A stretch of DNA of 64,000 nucleotides, taken from positions 393,855 through 457,854 of the forward strand of contig NZ_PGDQ01000003.1 in NCBI RefSeq assembly GCF_003073135.1. Direction: 5' to 3'. Positions 63,811-64,000 of this stretch are shown here, one piece after another; the first letter of the stretch is position 1, and the number at the start of each line of letters is the position of its first letter. The DNA is from Euzebya rosea (GTDB taxonomy: Bacteria; Actinomycetota; Nitriliruptoria; Euzebyales; Euzebyaceae). The position numbers were made by a program, and so were the translations under genes. Under the pieces are notes generated by a model. It had not been told where the DNA came from, did not search any database, and worked only from the letters and a program-made list of their open reading frames with translations.

Positions 63811-64000
63811 GGTCGCACCTCGTGGCGACAAGGGTTCCGGGGCGGCGCCCAGCCGGGGCACGCGGCAGGGGGGTGGGTGCTCGACCGGGTGCCGTTGGTC
63901 GCACCTCGCAGCGACAGCGGTGTGGAGCGCGCCCAGCCGGGGCACGCGGCAGGGGGGGTGGGTGCTCGACCGGGTGCCGTGGGTCGCACCTCGCAGCGAC
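63811..64000. repeat. Tandem repeat of about 85 bp reaching the window edge
   Basis: GGTCGCACCTCG begins units at 63811, 63897 and 63982 (periods 86 and 85). Each unit opens with an inverted repeat GTCGC-N8-GCGAC, then has a variable ~15-base part and a conserved part containing CCAGCCGGGGCACGCGGCAG and GGGTGCTCGACCGGGTGCCG. It fills most of the gene-free 310 bases at the right end; no coding signal is seen. The third unit is cut by the edge. Confidence 0.9.

Noticed and set aside
63811..64000. CRISPR array
   Set aside because: The period is uniform, but the supposed spacers are also nearly identical between units; real spacers would be unique. No cas genes nearby.

Overview
The window is chromosomal DNA of a high-GC (roughly 70 percent) Gram-positive bacterium, most likely an Actinomycetota member. 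Evidence: GC-ending codons throughout, strong GGAGG ribosome sites with frequent GTG starts, monomeric isocitrate dehydrogenase, the very large NAD-glutamate dehydrogenase, cell-wall-binding repeat 2 (CWB2) proteins, an LPxTG-type surface protein, and glucosyl-3-phosphoglycerate synthase. The mix of a caa3 oxidase, CWB2 proteins and several choice-of-anchor B proteins would suit a deep-branching actinobacterium such as the Nitriliruptoria/Euzebya group; this is inference. I see no prophage, plasmid, transposase, CRISPR array or integrated island. Very long open frames antisense to real genes are GC-bias shadows.

Left part (1-22.7 kb): surface and envelope functions mixed with housekeeping. 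Three secreted choice-of-anchor B paralogues (one cut by the left edge, two in tandem at 15.8-18.8 kb) share an upstream sequence element. Between them lie monomeric isocitrate dehydrogenase, a secreted trypsin-like protease, a short-chain dehydrogenase, a plastocyanin-like lipoprotein, tRNA-Met(CAU) and tRNA-Cys(GCA), small lipoproteins, an LPxTG-type protein, an ABC1 kinase, a PP2C phosphatase with a CysQ-like phosphatase, acetoacetyl-CoA synthetase, and a CWB2-RlpA cell-wall protein behind a structured leader.

Middle (22.7-40.9 kb): central metabolism and respiration. A universal stress protein, an ACT-domain protein, NAD-glutamate dehydrogenase and citrate synthase are followed by a GH13_18 sugar phosphorylase convergent with glucosyl-3-phosphoglycerate synthase. 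The synthase is the last gene of a tightly packed leftward caa3 cytochrome oxidase run (subunits II+cyt c, I, III, IV, CtaG, membrane cupredoxin). A divergent NarL-type two-component pair follows.

Right part (40.9-64 kb): DNA repair (an Nei-like glycosylase, a PhrB-type iron-sulfur photolyase, and an overlapping second photolyase-like protein whose domains appear circularly permuted), a Tat-exported PhoX phosphatase, and gcvP under a tandem glycine riboswitch. Then come miscellaneous enzymes, two GGDEF-EAL proteins flanking proS, leucyl aminopeptidase, a threonine/serine dehydratase and phosphoglycerate mutase. An approximately 85-bp tandem repeat runs off the right edge.

The most unusual item is the permuted, four-cysteine photolyase-like protein at 43328-44596. 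Next are the shared cis-element of the choice-of-anchor B genes and the protein at 12614-13042 built of short glycine/glutamine repeats.
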